This document shows, piece by piece, positions 16,579-25,710 of a stretch of 45,494 nucleotides of DNA (positions are counted from its first letter, which is position 1; each line of letters begins with the position of its first letter). The stretch is from contig CAJUJJ010000009.1 in the NCBI GenBank assembly GCA_910586765.1, positions 50,005 through 95,498 on the forward strand, given 5' to 3'. The DNA is from an uncultured Clostridia bacterium. GTDB taxonomy: Bacteria; Bacillota; Clostridia; Lachnospirales; Anaerotignaceae. A model generated the notes under the pieces. That model worked only from the letters and a program-made list of their open reading frames with translations. It was not told where the DNA came from and did not search any database. The position numbers and the translations under genes are program-made.

Positions 16579-17280
16579 TTACACATCTTGAATATCTTGT
16601 TGTTCAAAATAATTCATAATACCTACATATATCGCCCATGCTACTTTTTGTTGATATTCTTCTGTATTCAGCTTTTTTTCTTCCTCTAAATTAGATAAAA
16701 AACCACATTCTACAAGTGCTGAAGGCAATTCTGTTTTTTTCAATATGTAATAATTTGTATTTTCTTTTATTTCTCTTGTATTTTCATCATCTACATATTT
16801 TTTAAGAGATTTTTGTATTTCTTCAGCTAATTTTTTTCCCTCTTGTGACTGCTTATGATAAAACACTTGTGCACCTTTTGCACTTCCCTTTGGAAAAGCA
16901 TTTTGATGTATGCTTACAAATATATCTCCCTCACTTTCATTTGCAATACGTTTTCTTTCTTTCATATCTTCCCCCTTTTTTTGTCCCAATGCTTCATCAC
17001 TGTTTCTTGTCATATATACAACTGCCCCTCCCTGTTCTAAATACTGTTTTAATTTTTGGGCAATTTGCAAATTGATATTTTTTTCATTATCGCCTTGTGT
17101 GCCCGTTTTACCAGGGTCCCAACCTCCATGACCTGCATCTAATATTACCACTTTAGCATTGACAGGCAACATTGTTTCTACTGTATTTTGTTTTTGTATT
17201 GTAAAATACAAACCTGATACAATTATCATAAGTAATACAAATATACTTAAGTTTTCTATTTTTAGAGAAAATACCTTCAT
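16579..17280 (-). CDS. cwlD: N-acetylmuramoyl-L-alanine amidase, CwlD type
   Basis: This 233-residue membrane-anchored Amidase_3 enzyme has a single N-terminal helix (about 10-28) followed by the catalytic domain. The zinc ligands are visible as His51 (DAGHGGWDPG), Glu66 (NEKNIN) and His125 (SIHQNAF), and the catalytic glutamate as Glu191 (ALVECGFLSN). Size and layout match CwlD, which removes peptide side chains during cortex synthesis so that muramic-delta-lactam can form, a requirement for germination. A vegetative amidase cannot be fully excluded. The gene stands alone. The start has an AAGGGG site 12-13 bp upstream. No clear terminator follows. Confidence 0.88.
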   Translation of the reverse strand: MKVFSLKIENLSIFVLLMIIVSGLYFTIQKQNTVETMLPVNAKVVILDAGHGGWDPGKTGTQGDNEKNINLQIAQKLKQYLEQGGAVVYMTRNSDEALGQKKGEDMKERKRIANESEGDIFVSIHQNAFPKGSAKGAQVFYHKQSQEGKKLAEEIQKSLKKYVDDENTREIKENTNYYILKKTELPSALVECGFLSNLEEEKKLNTEEYQQKVAWAIYVGIMNYFEQQDIQDV

Positions 17281-17460
17281 AAAAACAACAACCCCTTTTG
17301 TTTTTTATATTAGTATATGACTTTTTGATATTGCTAATACCTCATAGTATGGCATTGCAGTACAAAAAACTAATTGTAATGTATTTGTTTTTCTCTTTAC
17401 AATATAGACAGAAACGTATAAACTAATATGGTAATGTTATTCAGAAAGGAAGAAATTCAA

Positions 17461-18915
17461 ATGGAAATTAGAACAAGATTTGCTCCAAGTCCTACAGGCT
17501 ATATGCACATAGGCAATTTAAGAACAGCACTATACGAATATTTAATTGCAAAATCTCAAAACGGAAAATTTATATTACGTATTGAAGATACTGACCAAGA
17601 ACGTTTGGTACAAGGTGCAACAGATGTTATTTATAACACATTAAAAATGACAGGATTAAAACATGATGAAGGCCCAGATATAGGAGGAGAATATGGCCCT
17701 TATATACAAAGTGAACGTATGGGATTATACATGGATTATGCCAAAGAACTGATTGATAAAGGACAAGCCTATTACTGTTTTTGTTCCAAAGAGCGTCTTT
17801 CCTCTTTAAAATCAAGCAATGAAAAAGGCGATGCTTTTGCCAAATATGACCGCCACTGTTTAGGACTTTCTGCTGAACAAATACAGCAAAATTTAGAGGC
17901 TGGTATTCCTTTTGTTATCAGACAAAAAATGCCTACAGAAGGTACAACAACATTTCATGATGTAGTATATGGTGACATCACTGTTGAAAATGAAGAACTT
18001 GATGACCAAATACTTATGAAAGCAGACGGTTATCCTACTTACAATTTTGCCAATGTTGTCGATGACCATTTAATGAAAATTACTCACGTAGTAAGAGGAA
18101 GCGAATACCTTTCTTCTACACCAAAATACAATCTTCTTTATGAAGCATTTGGTTGGGAAGCACCTGTTTATGTGCATCTGCCTGCTGTAATGAGAGATGC
18201 CCACAACAAACTTTCTAAACGTCATGGGGACAAATCTTTTGAAGATTTAGTAAATGAGGGGTATTTAGTAGAAGCTATAGTAAATTATATTGCTCTTTTG
18301 GGCTGGAGTCCTTCTGACAACACAGAAATATTTTCACTTTCAGAATTAGAAAAAGCATTTACTATAGAGGGGTTAAGTAAATCTCCTTCTATATTTGATA
18401 TTAAAAAATTAACATGGCTAAATGGGGAATATATCAAAAATATGAAACCTGATGACTTCTATATTTTAGCAGAAAATCGTTTAAAAGAAGCTATCAAAAA
18501 CACTTCATTAGATTTGAAAAAAATCGCTTTATTGCTTCAAAAACGTTTGGAAACATTAAATGATATACCACGCCTTGTTGACTTTTTTGACAAACTTCCA
18601 GAATATAATACAGATTTATATATTCATAAAAAAATGAAAACAACAAAAGAAATTGCTCTTTCTAGTTTAAAAGCTGCATTGCCAGTGCTTGAAAATTTAT
18701 CTGACTGGACAGAAACAGCAATACACGACGCTCTTATGGAATTAGTACAGAAACTAGGTATCAAAAATGGTCAACTTTTATGGCCTGTCAGAACAGCACT
18801 TTCTGGAGAACCTACCTCTCCTGGCGGTGCTATGGAATTAGCAGATATACTTGGAAAGCAGGAAAGTTTAAACAGAATACAAATTGGTATTTCAAAATTA
18901 GAAAGCGAAAATTAA
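17461..18915 (+). CDS. gltX: Glutamate--tRNA ligase
   Basis: This 484-residue class I aminoacyl-tRNA synthetase charges tRNA-Glu (and tRNA-Gln in bacteria that use the amidotransferase route). The ATP-binding HIGH motif appears as APSPTGYMHIGN at residues 8-19 and the KMSKS-equivalent as LSKRHG near 249-254. The C-terminal anticodon-binding helices end normally. An in-frame ATG at 17428 exists, but the AGAAAGGA site 8-9 bp before 17461, and the family's usual N-terminus, fix the start at 17461. No T-box leader is visible. A terminator follows. Confidence 0.97.
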   Translation: MEIRTRFAPSPTGYMHIGNLRTALYEYLIAKSQNGKFILRIEDTDQERLVQGATDVIYNTLKMTGLKHDEGPDIGGEYGPYIQSERMGLYMDYAKELIDKGQAYYCFCSKERLSSLKSSNEKGDAFAKYDRHCLGLSAEQIQQNLEAGIPFVIRQKMPTEGTTTFHDVVYGDITVENEELDDQILMKADGYPTYNFANVVDDHLMKITHVVRGSEYLSSTPKYNLLYEAFGWEAPVYVHLPAVMRDAHNKLSKRHGDKSFEDLVNEGYLVEAIVNYIALLGWSPSDNTEIFSLSELEKAFTIEGLSKSPSIFDIKKLTWLNGEYIKNMKPDDFYILAENRLKEAIKNTSLDLKKIALLLQKRLETLNDIPRLVDFFDKLPEYNTDLYIHKKMKTTKEIALSSLKAALPVLENLSDWTETAIHDALMELVQKLGIKNGQLLWPVRTALSGEPTSPGGAMELADILGKQESLNRIQIGISKLESEN

Positions 18916-18923
18916 ATTATAAA

Positions 18924-18960
18924 ATTCCCAGCAACTATAGTAAATTGTTGGGAATTTTTT
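18924..18960 (+). terminator. Terminator of gltX
   Basis: Stem ATTCCCAGCAA/TTGTTGGGAAT (one G-T pair) followed by six Ts. Confidence 0.88.
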
Positions 18961-19030
18961 TATCATACAATTATCATATATCATTTTTTGATAGAATATA
19001 CTAAAGCAATATCAATAAAATGGTGATGCT

Positions 19031-19945
19031 ATGCCAGAAAAAGTTGCAATTTACTGTCGTATTTCAAACGAATACAACAGAGAAAATCAAAGTGAAAGCA
19101 TACAAAATCAAATATTACTTTTAACACAATATGCCCATCAAAATAATTGGTCTATATTTGATATTTATTGTGATGAAAATTATTCTGGAGTAGATGATAA
19201 TCGCCCCAATTTTGTACGTATGCTGCAATATGCCCAAAAAAACGCATTTTCTATTATATTATGTAAAACACAATCTCGTTTTACTAGAAATATAACAACT
19301 GCTGAAAAATACTTACATTATTTATTTCCTATTTGGGGTATTCGTTTTATTACTGTAGTAGATAAAACAGATACCAATGATAAGTATAATAAAAAAACTC
19401 GTCAAATTAATGCTCTTGTAAATGAATGGTATTGTGAGGAGTTATCTCAAAATATCAAAAAAGTATTTCGTCAAAAACAGTTACAAGGTCAATATTTAGG
19501 TAATTATGCTCCTTATGGCTATCAAAAATCTCCTTTAGACAAACATAAACTCATTATAGACAACACTACTGCTCCTATTGTAAATTTTATATTTGAACAG
19601 TATGGTATTGAAAAAAAATCTTATTATTCTATTGCAAAACTCCTTACCTATCAAAAAATACCTACTCCTTCACAATATAAGTCTATGCAAAACAAAGATG
19701 TAGGTAGAAAAGGTATTAAAAATAAAGGGATATGGTCTGCTTCTACTATAAGAAATATACTACATAATGCTGTATATGTTGGAGATATGGTACAAAACAA
19801 AGAAAATAAAATCAGTTATAAATCAAATAAAGTTGCTGCTGTGCCTTCTAAAGATTGGATTGTTGTACATAATACACATGATGCTATTGTGTCAAAACAA
19901 CTTTTTGCTCTTTGCCAAAATAAAAATACGATTTCAAAATCCTAG
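19031..19945 (+). CDS. Short serine site-specific recombinase
   Basis: This 304-residue protein has a resolvase/invertase catalytic domain: YCRIS with the nucleophilic serine at residue 12, ESIQNQ, NRPNF at about 58 and the arginine motif QSRFTRN at about 86-92. A Recombinase domain (PF07508-like) follows: YAPYGYQ near 160, STIRNILHNAVYVGD near 240. It stops after that domain, lacking the zinc beta-ribbon and coiled coil of large serine integrases (usually 450-550 residues), so it is either a compact family or a C-terminally shortened one. No phage or transposon genes or att repeats are adjacent; it sits alone between gltX and thiM. The start has a weak GGTGAT site. Confidence 0.85.
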   Translation: MPEKVAIYCRISNEYNRENQSESIQNQILLLTQYAHQNNWSIFDIYCDENYSGVDDNRPNFVRMLQYAQKNAFSIILCKTQSRFTRNITTAEKYLHYLFPIWGIRFITVVDKTDTNDKYNKKTRQINALVNEWYCEELSQNIKKVFRQKQLQGQYLGNYAPYGYQKSPLDKHKLIIDNTTAPIVNFIFEQYGIEKKSYYSIAKLLTYQKIPTPSQYKSMQNKDVGRKGIKNKGIWSASTIRNILHNAVYVGDMVQNKENKISYKSNKVAAVPSKDWIVVHNTHDAIVSKQLFALCQNKNTISKS

Positions 19946-20038
19946 TATGTTATATGTTTTTTCATTGCAATATCATTTTTTTTGTGCTATGCTTTTTAGC
20001 ATATAGTAACAAATCCACTCATATTGGAGGTCTTTTCT

Positions 20039-20866
20039 ATGTTACAAAATGTTATATCAAATGTAAGAGAACAAATTCCATTGATACATTGTATTACAAA
20101 TTATGTAACAGTAAATGATGTTGCAAATGTATTGCTCGCTTGTGGTGCTTCTCCCATTATGGCAGATGATGAACAAGAAGCTGAAGAAATGACATCTATT
20201 TGTAAAGGCACTGTCATAAACATAGGCACATTAAATGCCAGAACAGTAAATTCTATGATATTAGCAGGAAAAAAGGCAAATGAATTGGGACATATTGTTG
20301 TACTCGACCCTGTTGGAGCAGGTGCTACAAAGCTGCGTACAGAAACGACAATGCGTTTATTACAAGAAGTAAAATTTACAGTAATTAGAGGAAACATTTC
20401 AGAAATTAAAACAGTATATCAAGGAAGTGGTACAACAAAAGGTGTTGATGCAGACATAAGTGATACTGTAACAGAGCAAAACATTGATGAAGTTATTGCA
20501 TTTGCTCAAAAGTTAAGTCAAAAAACAGGTGCTGTAATTGCTATCACTGGGGCAATAGACATTGTAACAGATGATAAAACAGCATATGTTATAAAAAACG
20601 GTCACCCTATTATGTCTAAAATTACAGGTACAGGCTGTATGTTAACTGCAATGATTGCTGCATATTGTGCTGCAAATTCTCAAAATGTATTACAGTCAAC
20701 TGTTGCTGCTATTTGTGCGATGGGCTATTGTGGAGAAATTGCTTTCGCAAAAGTACAAAAAGAGGTTTCTGGTACTTCCAGCTTTCGTATGCACTTAATA
20801 AACGCATTGAGTACATTAGATGATGTTGCATTGACAGGAGGTAGTAAATTTGAATGTAGAACGTGA
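20039..20866 (+). CDS. thiM: Hydroxyethylthiazole kinase
   Basis: This 275-residue ribokinase-like enzyme phosphorylates 5-(2-hydroxyethyl)-4-methylthiazole with ATP in thiamine salvage. Recognisable features are the N-terminal IHCITNYVTVNDVANVLLA, GASPIMADDEQE near 40, LDPVGAGAT near 90 and the catalytic GTGC loop (KITGTGCMLTA) near residue 195. The TTGGAGG site places the start at 20039 rather than the in-frame codon at 20024. The gene overlaps thiE by 17 bp, so the two are translationally coupled. I see no TPP riboswitch in the 90 bp upstream, only a small TATGCT/AGCATA hairpin. Confidence 0.96.
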   Translation: MLQNVISNVREQIPLIHCITNYVTVNDVANVLLACGASPIMADDEQEAEEMTSICKGTVINIGTLNARTVNSMILAGKKANELGHIVVLDPVGAGATKLRTETTMRLLQEVKFTVIRGNISEIKTVYQGSGTTKGVDADISDTVTEQNIDEVIAFAQKLSQKTGAVIAITGAIDIVTDDKTAYVIKNGHPIMSKITGTGCMLTAMIAAYCAANSQNVLQSTVAAICAMGYCGEIAFAKVQKEVSGTSSFRMHLINALSTLDDVALTGGSKFECRT

Positions 20867-21482
20867 AAAAATGCTTGTTTATGCTGTAACAGACCGCACT
20901 TGGCTAAATGGGCAAACATTAGAAGAACAAGTTGAAAAAGCAATAAAAGGTGGTGCAACATTTTTACAGTTAAGAGAAAAAAAACTATGTTATGATGACT
21001 TTTTAAAGCAAGCAATAGCATTAAAAAAAATAACAGATAAATATAACATTCCTTTTGTAATAAATGATAATGTAGACATTGCTATTGCCGTTGATGCTGA
21101 TGGTGTTCATGTAGGGCAAAAAGATATGGAAGCAGGAAAAGTGCGTCAAAAATTGGGACAAAATAAAATCATAGGTGTTTCTGTACAAACAGTAGAACAA
21201 GCTATACTAGCACAAAAACAAGGTGCAGATTATTTAGGAGTAGGGGCTGTTTTTTCTACTTCTACAAAATTAGATGCAAGTGAAGTTTCATTTGAAACAT
21301 TGCAGAAAATTTGTAATGCAGTTTCTATACCTGTTGTAGCAATAGGTGGTATCAGTCAAAGTAATATATTGCAATTAAAAGGTAGTGGTATAGATGGTGT
21401 TGCTGTAGTTTCTGCAATATTTGCTCAAAAAGATATTACACAAGCAACAAAAGAACTTGTAGCACTTTCTAAACAGCTTTGA
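20850..21482 (+). CDS. thiE: Thiamine-phosphate synthase
   Basis: This 210-residue TIM-barrel enzyme joins HMP pyrophosphate to hydroxyethylthiazole phosphate to form thiamine phosphate. Motifs are YAVTDR at the start, FLQLREK near 38, DNVDIAIAVDADGVHVGQ near 72-89 (diphosphate/Mg site), and GVGAVFSTSTK near 130. Translation probably begins at the TTG at 20850, 8 bp after GGAGG; the only in-frame ATG (20871) lies seven codons on and has no ribosome site. With thiM it forms a thiazole-salvage operon; HMP must come from elsewhere. Confidence 0.96.
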   Translation: MNVEREKMLVYAVTDRTWLNGQTLEEQVEKAIKGGATFLQLREKKLCYDDFLKQAIALKKITDKYNIPFVINDNVDIAIAVDADGVHVGQKDMEAGKVRQKLGQNKIIGVSVQTVEQAILAQKQGADYLGVGAVFSTSTKLDASEVSFETLQKICNAVSIPVVAIGGISQSNILQLKGSGIDGVAVVSAIFAQKDITQATKELVALSKQL

Positions 21483-21492
21483 TAAAATATAA

Positions 21493-21537
21493 AAAAGACC
21501 TTGAGAGTTTTTTTATTCATCTCAAGGTCTTATGATT
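21493..21537. terminator. Bidirectional terminator between thiE and the convergent gene
   Basis: Perfect 12-bp stem AAGACCTTGAGA/TCTCAAGGTCTT. The minus strand continues with TTTTTT, the plus strand with ATGATTTTT. Confidence 0.85.
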
Positions 21538-21538
21538 T

Positions 21539-22669
21539 TTATACCACTTTCCACTGATACAATATTGCTTTTGCATAAGCAGTTTCATTTATTTTATAAA
21601 TATAGTCAAAAAATGCTGTGCTGACACTTACACGATATACATCGTCTTTCATTACATTTTCTGAAGTCATAAAAAATGTTTTAATTGCCTTTTCATTTTG
21701 ATATAACGTAACAGCATAGCGATAAATAGGCTCATCTGCCTGCACATTTTGTTTTTCAATTTGATATACTGTAGTATGATATAATATATCATATATTTGC
21801 TGTAATGCTGTTTGTTCTGTAATAGTTGTAGTATAATTTGTTTTTTCATTTTTAATAGTTACTTTTGTAAGTGGCTGCTGTTGCTCTATATTTAAAAAGT
21901 TTTCAAATGATATTGTATTTTCAAATACTGTTTGCATATTTCCATAAATTTTGGGAATTCCTCTTAATTTTTCCCATCTTTCATTATGATTTTTTGGGGG
22001 CTGTATTGTCAATATTTTAAGTGTGTCGTCCCACATTGTCATATATCCTAACAATTCTGAAAACTGTTCTGCTGATACATATACAGCATTTACATTTAAA
22101 ACTGTATTCAATGTTTTAAGTTCTGCCATAACACCATTATTTTGTTCATAATATGGTTTATTTTTAGGAAATATAATAGGATTATCTTTCCAAAGTATAT
22201 TATTTTGATAAAAGTCTTCTTCTGTAAAAGTTTTTTTATAATTTTGTTTTGTTAGTATCATATACTTTGTAAAATAGTAAAAATCGTTAGGCATTTGTTG
22301 CGGAAACATTACCCATTTATCTGTATATATAGTGTCTTGTGTAACTTCTAATTGTTTCACCACATTGTTTTTTTGATAAAAATTCATACTATAATCGCTC
22401 ATACCTATATTATTTTCTCTCTGATACGCATCATATGTTATAATTTTACCAAATTTCATCTTTTTTAATATTTCATATGTCTTATTTAATTCTTCTGGTT
22501 TTACAATGTTTACAACATTTCCCGTTGCCCTTTCTACAATTTCTATTCTTGCTATCGTGTCACTATTCCCTAAATCAAAGAATTGCTCTCTGTCCATTAC
22601 TGCCCCAAATGCTATTGTAGTATATATAATACAAAGCAGTAAAGCAAGCAATGTCTTTATTGTTCTCAT
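21539..22669 (-). CDS. Secreted protein with internal repeat and stalk-like domain, unknown
   Basis: The ATG at 22669, preceded by AGGAGG, gives 376 residues beginning with a signal peptide (MRTIKTLLALLLCIIYTT). Codons upstream in the longer frame encode the ribosome site and are excluded. Two related segments are visible. One is at about 40-130 (RIEIVERATGNVVNI...ILKKMKFGKI...YSMNFYQ) and the other at about 275-365 (KVTIKNEKTNYTTTI...ILYHTTVYQI...YAVTLYQ). They look like a duplicated beta-rich domain. Between them, NVNAVYVSAEQFSELLGY followed by W-x-x-x-x-K-x-L-T-I resembles the copper-amine-oxidase-N/stalk domain common in Clostridia surface proteins. Function is unknown, probably at the cell envelope. 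Confidence 0.75.
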   Translation of the reverse strand: MRTIKTLLALLLCIIYTTIAFGAVMDREQFFDLGNSDTIARIEIVERATGNVVNIVKPEELNKTYEILKKMKFGKIITYDAYQRENNIGMSDYSMNFYQKNNVVKQLEVTQDTIYTDKWVMFPQQMPNDFYYFTKYMILTKQNYKKTFTEEDFYQNNILWKDNPIIFPKNKPYYEQNNGVMAELKTLNTVLNVNAVYVSAEQFSELLGYMTMWDDTLKILTIQPPKNHNERWEKLRGIPKIYGNMQTVFENTISFENFLNIEQQQPLTKVTIKNEKTNYTTTITEQTALQQIYDILYHTTVYQIEKQNVQADEPIYRYAVTLYQNEKAIKTFFMTSENVMKDDVYRVSVSTAFFDYIYKINETAYAKAILYQWKVV

Positions 22670-22970
22670 GCCCCTTTTCCTCCTACACCAAAAGACTTTT
22701 TTATTATGATAACAACACAATTTTTCTTTGTAAATATTGTTTTAAAAAGTGTAAGAAAATTGTAATTGATGATTTTTCCCTTTTTTATTACAATATTAAA
22801 GCCATTATAACACCAATACGACATAATTTCAAATTTTTACTACTATTTACTCCTTTTTTATACAAAAATCGTCTTTTGTAAACAATTATAGCACAAATGT
22901 AATATATCATTGCTTTCTTTTTTATAAAAATTTTGCTATGATAAAAACAACAAAAGAAAGGAGAATAGCT

Positions 22971-23489
22971 ATGGATTTAGGAAACAAAATTTGTGAATTA
23001 AGAAAACTTTCTGGTATAACACAAGAACAATTAGCAGAAAAATTAAATATCTCTCGTCAAACATTATCAAAATGGGAAAAAGGAAATAGTTTACCAGATA
23101 TAGAAAGTATTGTAAATATTTCAAAACTATTTCAAATATCATTACAAGAATTATTATTGAAAAAAGAGGAACAGCAAATGGAACAACAGCAAAGTACACA
23201 AATTACATTAGAAGATTTATCACGCATCAATGCACATAACAGAAAAATGAATTTAATTTTATGCAGCGGACTATTATTTTTAGCAATCGCCATACTTATA
23301 GCAACATTTGAAAATATGCTTAGAAGTACTACATTAAGTTTAAATTATATATTATATCGTTACATTGTCACAGGACAATACGATTATGCACCTGTAAATT
23401 ACACTAAATTGTTTATTCCTGCACTTTTAGCTGGTAGTATTGGTATTATTTTATGTTTTTTCTATATTACAAAAAACAATAAAAATTGA
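22971..23489 (+). CDS. XRE-family regulator with C-terminal membrane helices
   Basis: This 172-residue protein has a Cro/C1-type helix-turn-helix at residues 5-60 (GITQEQLAEKLNISRQTLSK, then WEKGNSLPDI). A Glu/Gln-rich linker follows, then two hydrophobic segments, about 97-117 (MNLILCSGLLFLAIAILIAT) and about 145-167. This is the common Firmicute type of membrane-tethered XRE regulator. An AAAGGAG site places the start at 22971; the longer frame to 22938 overlaps that site. It lies 78 bp upstream of the DUF262/DUF1524 gene on the same strand and could regulate it, though that gene has its own promoter. Confidence 0.85.
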   Translation: MDLGNKICELRKLSGITQEQLAEKLNISRQTLSKWEKGNSLPDIESIVNISKLFQISLQELLLKKEEQQMEQQQSTQITLEDLSRINAHNRKMNLILCSGLLFLAIAILIATFENMLRSTTLSLNYILYRYIVTGQYDYAPVNYTKLFIPALLAGSIGIILCFFYITKNNKN

Positions 23490-23515
23490 TTTTATTCGCA
23501 CTCTTAGCACAATGA

Positions 23516-23544
23516 TTGTAATTACGATATTTTTTTTATATAAT
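23516..23544 (+). promoter_or_regulatory. Predicted promoter of the DUF262 gene
   Basis: TTGTAA (23516-23521) and consensus TATAAT (23539-23544) are exactly 17 bp apart and end 24 bp before the GTG start. Confidence 0.6.
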
Positions 23545-23567
23545 AGGGTAATGAAGGTGGTGATATT

Positions 23568-25658
23568 GTGCATGGAGATGCGAAATATCTAATACGATTT
23601 TTGGGAGGAACTGACAAACGTTTTGTTATTCCTGTATATCAAAGAAATTACGCTTGGAAAATACCACAATGCCAAAGGCTTTATGATGATTTAGTAAAAG
23701 TGATTACAATGAACAGGGAAAATCATTTTTTAGGCAGTATTGTTTCTTTCTATAATCCTGACAGTTATGCACAAGAATATGTTATTATTGATGGACAGCA
23801 AAGATTAACAACAATATCTATTATATTACTGGCATTATACAATTTGTTAAAAAAAGGTACTGTTGTATCAAAAGACAGCAAATTAGCACAAAAAATTTAT
23901 GAAGAATATTTAATTGACAAATATCAACCAGAAGAAACTAAAATAAAATTAAAACCTATTCAAGAAGATAAACAGGCATTTCAAGCACTTTTTGATACCA
24001 AAAAGGAAGCAATAGAAAGTTCTGATATTACAGCAAATTATGCCTTTTTTAAAGATAAAATAAAATGGGGAGAACTTTCCGCAGACCAGTTATTTGAAAG
24101 CATACGCCGTATTATTATTATTGACATTAGCTTAAATCACAATGACAATCCTCAATTAATATTTGAAAGTCTTAATTCTACAGGGTTGGAATTAGAAGAA
24201 GGAGACAAAATACGAAACTATGTTTTTATGGGAATACCGCCTCAAAAACAAACTGTCTACTATCAAAAATATTGGAGTGTTATTGAACAGCATACTAAAC
24301 AACATTTAAGCGATTTTTTACGTCATTATTTGAGTGTCAAACAACAAAAAATACCTGCTATCAAAAAAGTATATGCTGCATTTAAAGAATATGCAGAACA
24401 AAAAGCAAATGGAGATATAGAACAAATACTCAAAGATATGGAACAATATGCACAATGGTATGAAAAATTAACCTATGCAAAAACCTATTCTAAGAATATA
24501 AATGATGTTTTAAGAAGATGGAAAAAATTAGATTTTACTGTAGCAATACCATTTTTTTTGGAAGTATTTCATATATGGACAGAAGATATTATTACAGAAG
24601 CAGAAGTTGTGGAATTACTTCAATATATAGAAAGTTATTTGTTTCGCAGAATGATATGCGATTTACCTACAAATGCACTCAATAAAATATTTATTGCATT
24701 AGATAAAGAAATTACAGCACTAGATGGAAGCAAACAACAGTATGTTGAAAAACTAAAATACATACTGGAAAATAAAAAAGAAAGAACACAATTTCCTACA
24801 GATGCTATGTTTTTAGAGTGTTTGACAGTAAAAAATATATATGCTATGTCAAACAAATCCAAACAATATATATTAGAAAGATTAGAAAATGGAAATCATT
24901 TGGAAAGTAAAAATATATATGAAATGCTTGAAACAGGTAATTGCTCTATAGAACACATTATGCCTCAGCAATTAACAACAGAATGGAAAACTGCTTTAGG
25001 ACAAGATTGGAAAGCCATACATGAAATATGGTTACACAGATTGGCAAATTTAACATTGACTGCTTACAACTCCTCCTACAGCAACAAAACATTTCAGCAA
25101 AAAAGAGATATGGAAGAAATTGGACTAAAAAATAGTGGCTTTCGCATGAACCAAATGATTGCACAAAAACAAAAATGGACATTACAAGAATTAGAACAAA
25201 GAAATGAAGAACTGAAAAAAACAGCCTTACAGCTTTGGGCTTTTCCAAAATCAAATTATCAATCATTACAAGAATTATTGACTGCTTATACATTAGAAGA
25301 TGATTACTGTTTTACAGGAAAAAATATATTCAAATTTCAATTTCAAGGAGTAGAACAAAATGTAAAAAATTGGACAGACTTTTTTCAAAAAGTGCTTATC
25401 ATGCTTCACGAAACAGATAAAACAATATTAAATCAGTTAGCAGAAGATAAACAAAGCAAAGAACTTGCCCTTTATGTTTCCAGAAGCAAAAAGTCACTTC
25501 AAAAAAAGGGATATTGTGCTATAAGCAGTAATATATATGTTTTTGTAAATACAAGTACACAACATAAAATTAATATTTTAAGACACTTTTTTCAACTGTA
25601 CCATATTGAAATGAGCGAATTGCTATTTTATTTAAAAGAAGATAAGTCAAATATTTAA
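23568..25658 (+). CDS. GmrSD-like DUF262/DUF1524 protein, probable anti-phage restriction factor
   Basis: This 696-residue protein begins with a DUF262 (GmrS-like, ParB/Srx-type nucleotidase) domain: IPVYQRNYAW at 21-30 and DGQQRLTT at 75-82. A DUF1524 (GmrD-like HNH/His-Me nuclease) domain follows near 455-530, with SIEHIMPQQ, RLANLTL and YSNKTFQQK. Single-chain proteins of this type include type IV modification-dependent restriction enzymes that cut glucosylated or otherwise modified phage DNA. An extra C-terminal region of about 130 residues (560-696), which I cannot assign, may recognise target or substrate. The likely start is GTG after a GGTGG site. It has its own promoter and terminator, and a neighbouring XRE regulator. 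Specificity is not predictable from sequence. Confidence 0.88.
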   Translation: MHGDAKYLIRFLGGTDKRFVIPVYQRNYAWKIPQCQRLYDDLVKVITMNRENHFLGSIVSFYNPDSYAQEYVIIDGQQRLTTISIILLALYNLLKKGTVVSKDSKLAQKIYEEYLIDKYQPEETKIKLKPIQEDKQAFQALFDTKKEAIESSDITANYAFFKDKIKWGELSADQLFESIRRIIIIDISLNHNDNPQLIFESLNSTGLELEEGDKIRNYVFMGIPPQKQTVYYQKYWSVIEQHTKQHLSDFLRHYLSVKQQKIPAIKKVYAAFKEYAEQKANGDIEQILKDMEQYAQWYEKLTYAKTYSKNINDVLRRWKKLDFTVAIPFFLEVFHIWTEDIITEAEVVELLQYIESYLFRRMICDLPTNALNKIFIALDKEITALDGSKQQYVEKLKYILENKKERTQFPTDAMFLECLTVKNIYAMSNKSKQYILERLENGNHLESKNIYEMLETGNCSIEHIMPQQLTTEWKTALGQDWKAIHEIWLHRLANLTLTAYNSSYSNKTFQQKRDMEEIGLKNSGFRMNQMIAQKQKWTLQELEQRNEELKKTALQLWAFPKSNYQSLQELLTAYTLEDDYCFTGKNIFKFQFQGVEQNVKNWTDFFQKVLIMLHETDKTILNQLAEDKQSKELALYVSRSKKSLQKKGYCAISSNIYVFVNTSTQHKINILRHFFQLYHIEMSELLFYLKEDKSNI

Positions 25659-25664
25659 TAGTAT

Positions 25665-25705
25665 AAAAAAGGTATTTGTAATATAAAACATACAAATACC
25701 TTTTT
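25665..25705. terminator. Bidirectional terminator between convergent genes
   Basis: Perfect stem AAAAAGGTATTTGTA/TACAAATACCTTTTT with an 11-nt loop, flanked by A and T runs. Confidence 0.88.
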
Positions 25706-25710
25706 ACTAT

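Noticed and set aside
17285..17460. T-box leader before gltX
   Set aside because: No AGGGUGGNACCGCG-like antiterminator sequence and no terminator in the leader.
19946..20038. TPP riboswitch before thiM
   Set aside because: The gap is only 93 bp and lacks the CUGAGA and ACCUGA core elements of a THI box; only a small hairpin is present.
19031..21482. A mobile island formed by the serine recombinase and thiM-thiE
   Set aside because: No flanking direct repeats or cargo-type genes are visible, and base composition does not change; thiM-thiE look like ordinary chromosomal genes.
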